Shown: one piece after another, positions 29,996 through 39,117 of the stretch | Layout of the letters: each line of letters begins with the position of its first letter | Numbering within the stretch: position 1 is the first letter of the stretch | Assembly: GCA_964358645.1 (NCBI GenBank) | Contig: CAYHPW010000024.1 | Span: 1 to 39,175, forward strand | DNA: 39,175 bases | Reading direction: 5' to 3' | From: JBBTDV01 sp038042605 | Lineage (GTDB): Bacteria > Bdellovibrionota > UBA1018 | Translations under genes and position numbers: made by a program | The notes under the pieces: generated by a model | Told to the model about the DNA's origin: nothing | Databases searched by the model: none | The model's input: only the letters and a program-made list of their open reading frames with translations

Positions 29996-31135
29996 TTATC
30001 CGAATAAATTTTTGACCTTTTCAAAAAAACGATGGTGCATAGGGTGTGAAGCTTCTACTTCGCATTCTTCGAATTTACGCAAGCATTCCTTTTGCTCTGC
30101 GGAAAGCTTGGACGGAATTTCCACGGTAACGCGAACAAGCTGATCACCCCTGCCAAACGAACCAAGCAGTTGCAGCCCTTTCCCCTTAAGCCGCAAGGTG
30201 CTATGAGATTGAGTCCCTGGCGGGATTTTAAGCCTAACCTTGCCTTCAAGAGTCGGCACTTCGATGTCTGACCCAAGCGCCGCTTGCGTGAAAGTTATGG
30301 GGACCTCGCATACCACATCAAATTCATCGCGGGTGAAAAATTCATGTGGAAGGACATTTATCAAAACATATAAGTCACCCGGCTCACCCCCGCGCTCGCC
30401 GGCTTCGCCTTCGCTGTTAAGTTTCAGGCGCTGTCCTGTATCAACACCCGGCGGGATTTTAATGGAAATTTGAGTGCGTTTTTTAACATGCCCGCTGCCG
30501 TTACATGTGTGGCATGGCGATGATATAATCTGGCCTGTACCGGCACATTTGGGGCATGGACGTGAAATTGCGAAGAAACCCTGTTGAAAGCTGACCTCTC
30601 CTCGCCCTCCGCATTGTGAGCATGTTTCAACGGATGTGCCTGGTTTTACGCCACTACCTGTGCAATCTTCGCACTGTACGGACTTTGATGTTGTAACAAC
30701 TTTTTCCGTGCCGAACGCGGCTTCTTCAAATGAAAGATCTACAGAGGTTTTAAGATCTGCACCGTGTTTAACCGCTGAACGCCTCCGGCCTGTCCTGCCG
30801 CGTGTAGCACCGCCAAATATATCGCCAAATATATCGCCGAAGATATCATTGATCGTTCCTGCGCCGAAGGCGCTGCTTTCAAAATCAAAGCCGCCCGGCC
30901 CGGCGCCGCTGGTAGCGGCATGGCCAAATTGGTCATAGGCCTGTTTCTTTTTAGAATCTGAAAGAACTTCATACGCCTCTGAAAGTTCTTTAAATGTTTC
31001 CTCTGCTTTTTTATTTCCTGGGTTTTTATCTGGATGATATTGAACGGCGAGTTTTCTATAGGCTTTCTTGATCTCGTCAGCGGGGGTATTCCTATTAACG
31101 CCCAGGACTTCATAATAATCGCGCTTATTCGCCAT
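29996..31135 (-). CDS. dnaJ: Chaperone protein DnaJ
   Basis: This 379-aa protein has the J domain at the N-terminus, with the HPD tripeptide in YHPDKNPGNKK. A Gly/Phe-rich region follows (GAGPGGFDFESSAFG), then four CxxCxGxG zinc motifs (CEDCTGSG, CSQCGGRG, CPKCAGTG, CHTCNGSG) and the C-terminal substrate-binding domain. It stimulates DnaK ATPase and delivers unfolded clients. It is 47 bp downstream of dnaK in a grpE-dnaK-dnaJ order. No strong Shine-Dalgarno sequence is seen before the ATG. Confidence 0.97.
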   Translation of the reverse strand: MANKRDYYEVLGVNRNTPADEIKKAYRKLAVQYHPDKNPGNKKAEETFKELSEAYEVLSDSKKKQAYDQFGHAATSGAGPGGFDFESSAFGAGTINDIFGDIFGDIFGGATRGRTGRRRSAVKHGADLKTSVDLSFEEAAFGTEKVVTTSKSVQCEDCTGSGVKPGTSVETCSQCGGRGEVSFQQGFFAISRPCPKCAGTGQIISSPCHTCNGSGHVKKRTQISIKIPPGVDTGQRLKLNSEGEAGERGGEPGDLYVLINVLPHEFFTRDEFDVVCEVPITFTQAALGSDIEVPTLEGKVRLKIPPGTQSHSTLRLKGKGLQLLGSFGRGDQLVRVTVEIPSKLSAEQKECLRKFEECEVEASHPMHHRFFEKVKNLFG

Positions 31136-31182
31136 ATATTGCTATTTATCTATGTCGCGCTTGAGGTTGCTTTTTTATAATT

Positions 31183-33099
31183 CTAAACCTCCTTGAAGTC
31201 CGCGTCTATTGTGTCATCTTTTTTTTCTTCCTTGGCACTGGTTTTATCGGAGGTCGTATTTTCTTGCTGGCCGCTGGGGTTAGCCTGTGGACCGGCATTC
31301 TTGTATATTTGCTCAGCCATTTTGTTTGACGCGGTGGTGAGTTGTTCGGTGGCTTTTTGTAACTCATCAACTTCTTTGCTATCAATATGCTTACGAGCTT
31401 CAACTAGGGCGTCTTCAACTGCTTGCTTCGTTTCGGCTGTCACTTTTTCAGAGTTTTCCTTCAGTGTTTTTTCGATCGTGTAAATTAACCCGTCCAGTGT
31501 GTTTCTGGCATTTACCACCTGTTTTCTTTGTTCATCTTCAGCCCTATGTGCTTCGGCTTCCTTTTGCATGCGCTTGATTTCTTCCTCATTCAAACCGCTC
31601 GATGCCGTGATACGGATGGATTGTTCCTTCCCTGTGCCGAGGTCTTTTGCGCTGACATGGACAATGCCATTGGCATCAATGTCAAAGGCGACTTCTACTT
31701 GTGGCACGCCACGTGGTGCTGGCGGGATACCGACAAGATCAAAACGTCCAAGTGATTTATTATGTTCTGCGAATTCACGCTCACCTTGGAGTACATGGAT
31801 TGTCACGGCGGATTGGTTGTCCGCTGCAGTTGAGAACACCTGTGATTTTTTTGTTGGTATCGTTGTGTTTTTTTCAATAAGCTTTGTGAACACGCTTCCT
31901 AGAGTTTCAATGCCCAAAGAGAGCGGTGTTACATCAAGAAGTAATACGTCCTTGACCTCGCCTCGTAACACACCTCCTTGTATGGCGGCGCCTACGGCAA
32001 CTACTTCATCTGGGTTGACACCCTTATGGGGCTCCTTGCCAAAAATCTCTTTTACTTTTTGCTGGACCCTCGGCATGCGTATCATGCCACCCACGAGGAT
32101 AACCTCGTCAATATCAGTTTTCTTGATGCCCGCGTCTTTTATGCAGGTTTCACAGGGACTAATAAGTTTCTCGATCAAATCTGCCACGAGGGCTTCGAGT
32201 TTTGCTCTGGTTAATTTTGTGTTGAGATGTTTTGGGCCGGTGGCATCTGCGGTAATAAATGGCAGATTAATTTCGGTTTCTGTTGTGCTGGACAGTTCAT
32301 GTTTGGCTTTCTCTGCGGCTTCCTTAAGCCGTTGCAATGCCATCTTGTCTTTCCTGAGATCAATGCCGGATTCCTTGCGGAACTCTTCGGCAAGCCAATC
32401 TATTATTTTTTGATCAAAGTTGCCCCCCCCAAGGAATGTGTCGCCGTTCGTGGCTTTGACTTCAAATACCCCGTCTCCCATTTCAAGAATAGAGATGTCG
32501 AATGTGCCACCGCCAAGGTCAAAGACCGCGACAGTCATTTCCTTTCCTTTTTTATCAAGGCCGTACGCGAGGGCGGCTGAGGTTGGTTCGTTTATAATAC
32601 GCTTTACATCAAGACCAGCGATGCGGCCGGCATCTTTGGTTGCTTGCCGTTGAGCATCGTTGAAATAAGCGGGCACGGTTATTACGGCATCTGTTACTTT
32701 TTCACCGAGGTAGTCCTCGGCTGTTTTTTTCATTTTTTGCAGTACAAGAGCTGAGATCTCTTGAGGTGAGTACTCACGATCCCCTATCTTAACCCAGGCG
32801 TCTCCATTTTTGGCTTCAATAATTTTGAAGGGAGCAACTTTCATGAACTCATGAACTTCTTTGGAGGAAAACTTGCGTCCTATCAGACGTTTTGTTTCAA
32901 AAATGGTTTTCTCCGGATTTGTGATTGACTGTCGTTTGGCTACCTGGCCGACTAGTTTTTCTCCAGTTGGAGTGAAGGCAACAACCGAAGGTGTTGTATT
33001 CATTCCCTCGGAGTTGGCTATAACTTTCGGATCACCACCCTCTAAAATAGCAACGCATGAATTTGTTGTTCCAAGATCTATCCCAATGGTTTTACTCAT
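31183..33099 (-). CDS. dnaK: Molecular chaperone DnaK
   Basis: This 638-aa Hsp70 begins MSKTIGIDLGTTNSCVAIL. It carries the classic ATPase motifs ITVPAYFNDAQRQATKDAG, IINEPTSAALAYGLD, AVFDLGGGTFDISIL and VGGMIRMPRVQ. The DVTPLSLGIET linker and substrate domain follow, and a Gln/Asn/Thr/Lys-rich lid tail ends DADFKEV. Length is normal. It follows grpE after 40 bp and precedes dnaJ. A long open frame opposite dnaK (31499-32413 on the plus strand) is only a shadow of the codon pattern. Confidence 0.98.
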   Translation of the reverse strand: MSKTIGIDLGTTNSCVAILEGGDPKVIANSEGMNTTPSVVAFTPTGEKLVGQVAKRQSITNPEKTIFETKRLIGRKFSSKEVHEFMKVAPFKIIEAKNGDAWVKIGDREYSPQEISALVLQKMKKTAEDYLGEKVTDAVITVPAYFNDAQRQATKDAGRIAGLDVKRIINEPTSAALAYGLDKKGKEMTVAVFDLGGGTFDISILEMGDGVFEVKATNGDTFLGGGNFDQKIIDWLAEEFRKESGIDLRKDKMALQRLKEAAEKAKHELSSTTETEINLPFITADATGPKHLNTKLTRAKLEALVADLIEKLISPCETCIKDAGIKKTDIDEVILVGGMIRMPRVQQKVKEIFGKEPHKGVNPDEVVAVGAAIQGGVLRGEVKDVLLLDVTPLSLGIETLGSVFTKLIEKNTTIPTKKSQVFSTAADNQSAVTIHVLQGEREFAEHNKSLGRFDLVGIPPAPRGVPQVEVAFDIDANGIVHVSAKDLGTGKEQSIRITASSGLNEEEIKRMQKEAEAHRAEDEQRKQVVNARNTLDGLIYTIEKTLKENSEKVTAETKQAVEDALVEARKHIDSKEVDELQKATEQLTTASNKMAEQIYKNAGPQANPSGQQENTTSDKTSAKEEKKDDTIDADFKEV

Positions 33100-33139
33100 A
33101 TGATTCTCGCCTTCTTAAGAATTAAAATGGATATGGATT

Positions 33140-33715
33140 CTAACTAGTCAAATTTTCACCTTGTTTTGTTTGCCCGGAACTTATTATTACACGCGCGGGT
33201 CTTAATAAACGGCCATGTAACATGTAGCCTTTAAGATGTTCTTTAATGATAGTACCGGAAAATAGTTTGGACTCCTCTTGGCCGACGGCTTCATGATAAT
33301 TTGGATCAAACATTTTCCCTATGGTTTCGATTGGTTGGATACCATGTTTTTCCAATACTGAACGGATTTGAACCAGGACCATCTCAAGCCCTTGTGACAA
33401 ATTATTGTTTATTGAATCTGGTAAATGGTTCAGAGCTCTTTCAAGGTTATCCGCGACTAGTAGTAAGTCCCTGGCTAGGGCTTCCCACCCGAATTTAATA
33501 AGCTCCGCACGTTCCTTGGCGGTTCGTTTTTTGAAATTATCAAATTCAGCATAAAGGTATAGATATCGGTTTTCTTTTTCTTTGATCTGCTGTTCCAACT
33601 CATGGATTTTTCCTTCATTAGAAGGATCTTCTACAGCAGAATCTGTGGCCGCAGGGATAGTGTCTTTATCCGTTGTTTCATTAACCGTTGCGGCGGGAGT
33701 TTTTTGTTCCGTCAC
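33140..33715 (-). CDS. grpE: Nucleotide exchange factor GrpE
   Basis: This 191-aa protein has an acidic disordered N-terminus (about 1-30) and a long coiled coil (HELEQQIKEKENRYLYLYAE, then FDNFKKRTAKERAEL). The C-terminal beta domain includes FDPNYHEAVGQEES and GRLLRPARVIIS. GrpE releases ADP from DnaK. The start is GTG at 33715 with GGAGG 7 bases upstream. It leads the grpE-dnaK-dnaJ run. No HrcA gene is adjacent and no CIRCE operator is visible upstream. Confidence 0.96.
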   Translation of the reverse strand: MTEQKTPAATVNETTDKDTIPAATDSAVEDPSNEGKIHELEQQIKEKENRYLYLYAEFDNFKKRTAKERAELIKFGWEALARDLLLVADNLERALNHLPDSINNNLSQGLEMVLVQIRSVLEKHGIQPIETIGKMFDPNYHEAVGQEESKLFSGTIIKEHLKGYMLHGRLLRPARVIISSGQTKQGENLTS

Positions 33716-33745
33716 GGTACATCCTCCGATTAATCGCTTGATCTT

Positions 33746-33773
33746 TTTATGATCATGGAATCGCTTAAGTCAA
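33746..33773 (-). promoter_or_regulatory. Candidate promoter of grpE-dnaK-dnaJ
   Basis: On the minus strand, TTGACT (33773-33768), a 16-bp spacer and CATAAA (33751-33746). The -35 matches 5 of 6 and the -10 4 of 6. A direct repeat AATCGCTT and a small TGATC/GATCA inverted repeat lie in the same stretch. No CIRCE element and no clear sigma-32 pattern are seen. Confidence 0.4.
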
Positions 33774-33806
33774 CAATATTGATTATATTTCACTGGCTGG
33801 TTGAAT

Positions 33807-34928
33807 TTATACGAGCGAGATAACTATCTGGTCCGATATCGCTAATCCTTTTGACGTAAGTCGTTTGTTTGAAGGCACCGAAGGATGCTCTTCAATAAAT
33901 CCATCTTTTTCCAGCGCACTTACAATGATTTTTTGTTTTTCTGAAAGCCAGGATATAGGGAAACCCTCACCAAGCCGCAATGCCAGCATCCATTTTTCTA
34001 GATGTAGCTGGTTGCTTGTAAGTTTTTCAGCCCATTCAATCGGGGATTCACCAGTAAGCAGAGCCGTATTGTATCGGTCGAGTGAGGAAAAGTTTTTCCA
34101 GCGTCTTTTACTTTTCGAATCAAATGAATGTGAGGATGGTCCCAGGCCTAGGTATGAAAGGCCTTTCCAATAGGTTAGGTTGTGTCGACAATTCCAGCCG
34201 TTTAGTGCAAAGTTCGATACCTCGTAATGTTCAAAACCATTTTTATTCAAAAAATTGTGGACCCAAAGAAAGTGTTTTAACTGTTCGTCAGTATCAGGAA
34301 GTTCATGGCTTAGCTTGTGATCAGCTCCAAGTGTAAGCAGATAGCAGCTGATATGAACGATTGGGAATTTCAACAATTCAAGAAAAGTTTTCTCAAGGGT
34401 TTTTAAGGGCTGGTTTGGTATGCCGCATAATAGATCCACTGAAACATTCGTAAAACCCGCATCAAATGCCATTGCAACCGCGTTCAATGCTTTTTCTTTT
34501 GTATGAAGACGGCCAAGCCACGAAAGAATTTTAGGATCCAGGGATTGAACGCCTATGCTGATACGGTTAATGCCGAGTTTTAAGTACGCTTTTAGCTTAT
34601 CCAGAGTGATACTTGACGGATTGGCCTCTATTGTCCACTCAGTGTTGTCAGAGGTTTCTGGCAAAAAATTCAATAAAGGTTCGACGGCTCTTTCAATATG
34701 ATCGGCATTAAGCATCGTGGGCGTGCCGCCACCAAGGAAAATAGTTTTAAGTTCTTTACAACACATATAATCAGAGCTGTTTAAAATCTCCTGCTTTAGC
34801 GCCCCGATAAATCGACCTACTTCCTCTGTCGCCACTGTCGGTCGGCTCAGCGAGTAAAAGTCGCAATAATGGCATTTTTTTTCACAAAAAGGGAAATGAA
34901 TGTACAGTGATTCTGTCTGCACGGTCAT
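33807..34928 (-). CDS. hemW: Radical SAM heme chaperone HemW
   Basis: This 373-aa protein has the radical SAM cluster motif C15-x3-C19-x2-C22 within HFPFCEKKCHYCDFYS. Motifs FLGGGTPTML, EANPSSI and RISIGVQSLD, plus the NLTYWKGLSYLGLGPSSHSF region, mark the HemW branch. HemN proper has an N-terminal extension and an extra Cys (CxxxCxxCxC), here replaced by Phe. HemW binds heme and is thought to insert it into target proteins; many databases call it coproporphyrinogen oxidase-like. It lies 91 bp upstream of grpE and diverges from the M16 peptidase gene (41-bp gap). Confidence 0.9.
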   Translation of the reverse strand: MTVQTESLYIHFPFCEKKCHYCDFYSLSRPTVATEEVGRFIGALKQEILNSSDYMCCKELKTIFLGGGTPTMLNADHIERAVEPLLNFLPETSDNTEWTIEANPSSITLDKLKAYLKLGINRISIGVQSLDPKILSWLGRLHTKEKALNAVAMAFDAGFTNVSVDLLCGIPNQPLKTLEKTFLELLKFPIVHISCYLLTLGADHKLSHELPDTDEQLKHFLWVHNFLNKNGFEHYEVSNFALNGWNCRHNLTYWKGLSYLGLGPSSHSFDSKSKRRWKNFSSLDRYNTALLTGESPIEWAEKLTSNQLHLEKWMLALRLGEGFPISWLSEKQKIIVSALEKDGFIEEHPSVPSNKRLTSKGLAISDQIVISLV

Positions 34929-34950
34929 TCTTTAGCACAATTACTCAAAC

Positions 34951-34967
34951 GTAAGGTATATCCTTAC
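34951..34967. promoter_or_regulatory. Inverted repeat just before the M16 peptidase start
   Basis: GTAAGG-tatat-CCTTAC has perfect 6-bp arms and ends 2 bp before the ATG at 34970. It lies in the 41-bp divergent gap with hemW and could be an operator for both genes or a hairpin near the ribosome site. No Shine-Dalgarno sequence is apparent for the M16 gene. Confidence 0.35.
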
Positions 34968-34969
34968 TT

Positions 34970-37627
34970 ATGATGATGCATAAATTATTTCAGGCTGAAG
35001 AGACATATCTTTCAAACGGGATCCCGGTAATCTTACAACATTATGATGGGCCGGTGGCATCAACCTATTGGTGGGTAAGGGTCGGCAGTGCGGATGAATC
35101 ACCAAGAGAAGCCGGTTTTGCGCATTTTCTAGAGCATATGCTGTTCAAGGATGCCTCAGCAAAAGAGACTGGCAAGGCTTCTACTGGCCGGATGGCTAGG
35201 ACCATTGAGTCGCTTGGCGGTGATGTTAACGCTTATACTGCATTTGACCAAACCGTTTACCATGTGACTTGTGCTGCTCACCAGTGGGAACGGGTCATAG
35301 ATGCTTTCGGTCTCATGGCTAAACCACAAAAATTCTTAATGTCAGATTTTGAGCGAGAACGCGAAGTGATTCTTGAAGAACTCAGAAGGAGCGAGGATTC
35401 ACCAGAAAGGCAAATCTTTAACAATTTATTCCATCTCACCTTTAGAAAGCATCCATATGGCCGACCGGTTATAGGATTCGAGCGTATTTTAAAAGCAGCG
35501 ACAGTTCGTGAACTGGAGATGTTTTACCGGCGCAACTATGTTTCGCAAAACATGGGTGTTATTTTAGTGGGACCGGTTTATGGCAAAGGTGGGAGCAAGG
35601 ATAGGGTAAAAACATTGCTTCGCTTTGTTGAAAAGCGGTTTGGTTCTAATGTGATTTCCCCGCATAAGGCGATAACGGCAAGTCGCAAATCTGAACCGGC
35701 ATTGCGGGCTGGCGCGGAAGTGATGGCTAAGCGTTTCGATGTGAAAGCGCCGACGCTTAATATATCATTTCGTGTTCCAAATCTTCTTCATATGGATATC
35801 CCGCCCATGGATCTTGTGTCCGGGATATTAAGTTTTGGTGAGCTCTCACGGCTTTATCAAAGACTTTTTTATCAAACATCACTGGCGACGGGAATTTCAG
35901 GCGGGCTCTATGTGCCACACGATCCAGGAATGTTTTACGTTCATGCAGAAATGAGTGATGTCAGAAAAATCGGTGCAGTTGCCGAGGAAATAATGAAAGA
36001 GATGCGAAAGCTTTGTGACGAAGGACCCAGCGATGATGAACTCGAGCGGGTTATCACGAATGCTGAGAGTGAACGGCTTTATGCCACGCAGACTGCGGAT
36101 GCATTGGCGGCAAGATTGGGTTTTCTGAAATTTGTACTGGGTGACCTTGAGTTTGATCAGAAATATATTGAGGAATTGAAGTCCGTGGATGGCGTGATGA
36201 TAAAGGAAGTTGCCAGACGTTATCTTGATCATCACAGGATGAGTTGCGTGGCATTGGTACCAAGTGAGCATGATGTTTCAGAGATCGCTGAGATGGCAGC
36301 GAAGTTACTTGATTTCCAGGAAAAAGAACTGCGCACGGTATTTTTTGTTCAGGGGAAAAAAGCAGTGAAGAAACCTGCGCAATTGATGCACTTACCGTCA
36401 GGTGTTTCCATAGTTTATTATGATAGGCCGCAGTCACATGTTTTCAGTATTCATGCGGCGGTTCTTGGTGGTGTACGGCTGGAGCTAACCGACTGGGGTA
36501 TCAGCAATATCATTTCAATGACCTGGAATAAGGGTACTAAAGGTTTTGGTGATGGGTTGTGTCAAACCACACACGATATTTCTAAAATCATAGAAGGTTC
36601 AGCGGCTAGCATGGACGGTTTTTCTGGTCGGCATAGTATCGGTCTTCAGCTTACTGGCCTTTCGCGTGATTGGGGCAAACTTTCGGCCCTTTTTTCCGAA
36701 GTTCTGCTTACACCATCTTTTCCGGAAGACGAGGTGGAGCATTCACGACGGGTTACCGAGGACTCCATACGTACTATTGAAGATCATTCAGCACAATTAT
36801 GTTCCAAGCTTTTTTTAGAGACTCTTTATGAGAATCACCCTTACGGGAGGCTTACCTATGGTTCTCTCGAGAGCTTGAAGAACATGAGTCATGACACGCT
36901 TTCTAGTTTCCATGGTGCTTGGGTAAGGCCGGAGCGTTTGGTTGTGTCGGTAAGTGGTTCCATAAGAGGGTCTATTTTGGAAATTTGGCTTTCGGAACTT
37001 GAACAACAGCTCCAAGTAATAAGAAAAAACCCAGCTATCGAGAAGTTTACCACTGAGCTTTCTGATGAAAAACCACTTAAGGGTCCAAGGTGGGTGGAGC
37101 GTAAGCTTGGCAGGGAGCAATGCCATGTCGTAGTCGGCGGGCTTGGAACAAAACTGGTTTCAGATGATCGACATGCCGTACGGTTGATGCAGACGATTTT
37201 AGGAGGGCAGGGTGGCAGGCTTTTTGTTGAGCTGCGGGAGAAGAAAAGTCTTGCCTACACGGTTTCGCCCATAGGTTTTGAAGGATTGGAGCGTGGTTAT
37301 TTAGGCACATATATAGCCTGTGCGCCGCAAAAGAAAGAAGATGCCATAAATGGAATTCGCAAGGTATTGGAGGGGCTGGCTATGAAAGGCCCTACCACCG
37401 CCGAAATGAATCGCGCTAAAGAGTTTTTGCTAGGTAAGCGGGCGATGGATCTTCAAAGTGATTCGGCTCTTGCGGCACATTACGGACTTGAGGTCTTGTA
37501 TGGCTTGCCGATTTTAAGCGAGAATGAAATGATTAGAATAATTAGATCTGTTTCCGCTAAAGAAGTAAGAGAGGTTTGCTATAAATATCTGGTTGAGCCA
37601 TTTATGGTCACCAGCATTGTTGGATAA
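34970..37627 (+). CDS. M16 family metallopeptidase, two-repeat form
   Basis: This 885-aa protein contains two pitrilysin-type halves. The first has the inverted zinc motif HFLEH (His52, Glu55, His56) with the distal ligand Glu132 (EREVILEELRRSED), 76 residues after His56. The second half (about 465-885) lacks the HxxEH motif but has GRLFVELREKKSLAYTV, the R/Y substrate-binding motif. This active N-half plus inactive C-half arrangement is like insulin-degrading or PqqL-type proteases. No signal peptide is clear. Three ATG codons stand in a row at the start. Substrate unknown; a chamber-type peptidase for short peptides is the family norm. marC follows after 17 bp. Confidence 0.92.
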   Translation: MMMHKLFQAEETYLSNGIPVILQHYDGPVASTYWWVRVGSADESPREAGFAHFLEHMLFKDASAKETGKASTGRMARTIESLGGDVNAYTAFDQTVYHVTCAAHQWERVIDAFGLMAKPQKFLMSDFEREREVILEELRRSEDSPERQIFNNLFHLTFRKHPYGRPVIGFERILKAATVRELEMFYRRNYVSQNMGVILVGPVYGKGGSKDRVKTLLRFVEKRFGSNVISPHKAITASRKSEPALRAGAEVMAKRFDVKAPTLNISFRVPNLLHMDIPPMDLVSGILSFGELSRLYQRLFYQTSLATGISGGLYVPHDPGMFYVHAEMSDVRKIGAVAEEIMKEMRKLCDEGPSDDELERVITNAESERLYATQTADALAARLGFLKFVLGDLEFDQKYIEELKSVDGVMIKEVARRYLDHHRMSCVALVPSEHDVSEIAEMAAKLLDFQEKELRTVFFVQGKKAVKKPAQLMHLPSGVSIVYYDRPQSHVFSIHAAVLGGVRLELTDWGISNIISMTWNKGTKGFGDGLCQTTHDISKIIEGSAASMDGFSGRHSIGLQLTGLSRDWGKLSALFSEVLLTPSFPEDEVEHSRRVTEDSIRTIEDHSAQLCSKLFLETLYENHPYGRLTYGSLESLKNMSHDTLSSFHGAWVRPERLVVSVSGSIRGSILEIWLSELEQQLQVIRKNPAIEKFTTELSDEKPLKGPRWVERKLGREQCHVVVGGLGTKLVSDDRHAVRLMQTILGGQGGRLFVELREKKSLAYTVSPIGFEGLERGYLGTYIACAPQKKEDAINGIRKVLEGLAMKGPTTAEMNRAKEFLLGKRAMDLQSDSALAAHYGLEVLYGLPILSENEMIRIIRSVSAKEVREVCYKYLVEPFMVTSIVG

Positions 37628-37644
37628 CTATATTATAGATAATA

Positions 37645-38244
37645 GTGAATATGATGCGTGATTTCGCACTTACATTTGTGGCTGTTTTTGTTGCTCTAGA
37701 TATAATTGGTACTTTGCCGGTTTATATTTCAATGACAAGCAGGTTGCTGATAGATGAGCGCAGGAAAGTAGTCGACACATCCATACTAGTGGCATTTATA
37801 GTTGCTCTTGTTTTTATTTTTTTAGGTGAGGCTATTTTCAGTTTTATTGGGATTACTCTTTTTGATTTTAAGATAGCCGGCGGAATTGTGCTGTTGCTTG
37901 TTTCGTTGGCTGATTTGGTTGGTCATGCCGAAGCAGCTGATAGGGCATCAGGATCGAGTGGGATAGTGCCATTAGCTGTTCCATTGATAACTGGGCCGGG
38001 TGTGTTGACGACGCTGATCTTGCAGTTGAGCAGTGTCGGGGTTGTGGTGACACTGGCGGCATTGCTGACGAATTATATTCTTGCTTGGGTGGTACTGCGC
38101 AAATCAGATCTGGTTACAAAAATCATTGGTAAGGACGGCACCGTGGTTTTCTCAAAAATAGCGGCACTGCTTCTTGCGGCGATTTCAGTGGCGATGATTC
38201 GTACCGGAATTTTTGGTGCGTTAAATGAGTTCAAAGCAGGTTGA
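37645..38244 (+). CDS. MarC-family integral membrane protein
   Basis: This 199-aa protein has about six hydrophobic helices. It has FVAVFVALDIIGTLPVYISM at the start, the IAGGIVLLLVSLADLV segment, and PLAVPLITGPGVLTTLIL, the family's most conserved motif, with TGPG. MarC/YhgN proteins are inner-membrane proteins of unclear function; an early link of MarC to drug resistance was not supported. Start choice is uncertain: GTG 37645, ATG 37651 or ATG 37654, none with a good ribosome site. It is probably co-transcribed with the M16 peptidase. Confidence 0.88.
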   Translation: MNMMRDFALTFVAVFVALDIIGTLPVYISMTSRLLIDERRKVVDTSILVAFIVALVFIFLGEAIFSFIGITLFDFKIAGGIVLLLVSLADLVGHAEAADRASGSSGIVPLAVPLITGPGVLTTLILQLSSVGVVVTLAALLTNYILAWVVLRKSDLVTKIIGKDGTVVFSKIAALLLAAISVAMIRTGIFGALNEFKAG

Positions 38245-38295
38245 TAGCAAGTGAAGAAAGCGACAAAAACTTTATATATTTATAAGGGATGGTGC

Positions 38296-39117
38296 ATGAA
38301 TAAGTTATTTTGGCATATACATGTATTGACTCATAGGTTTATAGATTCATGGTCAATAGTATGTAGGGCGCCTGCTGTTTTTTTGAATTGGCCATGGTTT
38401 TTTTTAAACCGGTTGGTCAAACAATCAACACGGCTTGGTGTTTTAAAACTTCGAAATGGCATGAAGTTCAAAATTAGACCGCGTACCACCGACAGATCAA
38501 CCATTAGTGAAATGTTCATATTAAAGCCCTATGTATCTAAACCGGGATTTCAGGTTGGGATCAATGACATAGTTGTTGATGTTGGTGCCAATATCGGTGC
38601 TTTTGCTGTTTATGCGGCTAGCCAAGCAAAGAATGGTAAGGTGTATGCCGTAGAACCTGTATTAGAGAATTTTCTAGTACTAAAAGAAAACATAGAATTA
38701 AATGGCTTGAACAATGTGGTTTTAATTAACCGCGCTATTGACGGTGTTGCCGGAAAAAGGCAGGTAAGCATATCCGGCGCTAATTCTAGTTTTTATTCAT
38801 CTTTTTATTTATCTGGTTTGGACAAGACGCAGTTGGTGGAAACTATAACTCTTTTTGATCTCATAACCTCTAATAATTTAGTACGTGTCGATTATTTAAA
38901 AATGGACTGTGAGGGTGCAGAGTTTGACATATTGATGAATGCAGATATTGATGTACTACGTCGGGTTCGCAAGATTGCGGCGGAGTATCATAATCTATCT
39001 CCGGAAAAGAATTCCCATACGCTAAAGGCTGACCTTGAACAAAAAGGTTTTAAGGTTGAAGTATCAGGTGGTGAATGGAACGGGTTGATCCTAGCGTCAA
39101 ATACACAAATACACTAA
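38296..39117 (+). CDS. FkbM-family methyltransferase
   Basis: About 273 residues from ATG 38296 (GGGAT 6 bases upstream); a GTG at 38251 would add 15 residues. The N-terminal about 60 residues are basic and aromatic (FLNWPWFFLNRLVKQ). A class I SAM domain follows, with VVDVGANIGAFAVYA, KVYAVEPVLENF and the FkbM-typical MDCEGAEFDIL. FkbM enzymes O-methylate sugars or other hydroxyls, often in surface polysaccharide or lipid clusters. The window ends soon after, so the rest of any cluster is unseen. No sequence sign indicates its substrate. Confidence 0.85.
   Translation: MNKLFWHIHVLTHRFIDSWSIVCRAPAVFLNWPWFFLNRLVKQSTRLGVLKLRNGMKFKIRPRTTDRSTISEMFILKPYVSKPGFQVGINDIVVDVGANIGAFAVYAASQAKNGKVYAVEPVLENFLVLKENIELNGLNNVVLINRAIDGVAGKRQVSISGANSSFYSSFYLSGLDKTQLVETITLFDLITSNNLVRVDYLKMDCEGAEFDILMNADIDVLRRVRKIAAEYHNLSPEKNSHTLKADLEQKGFKVEVSGGEWNGLILASNTQIH

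Noticed and set aside
31499..32413. A 304-codon open frame on the plus strand opposite dnaK
   Set aside because: It is an antisense shadow of a highly conserved gene, with no ribosome site and no recognisable motif.
33716..33806. CIRCE operator upstream of grpE
   Set aside because: The TTAGCACTC-N9-GAGTGCTAA pattern is not present; only short unrelated repeats are seen.
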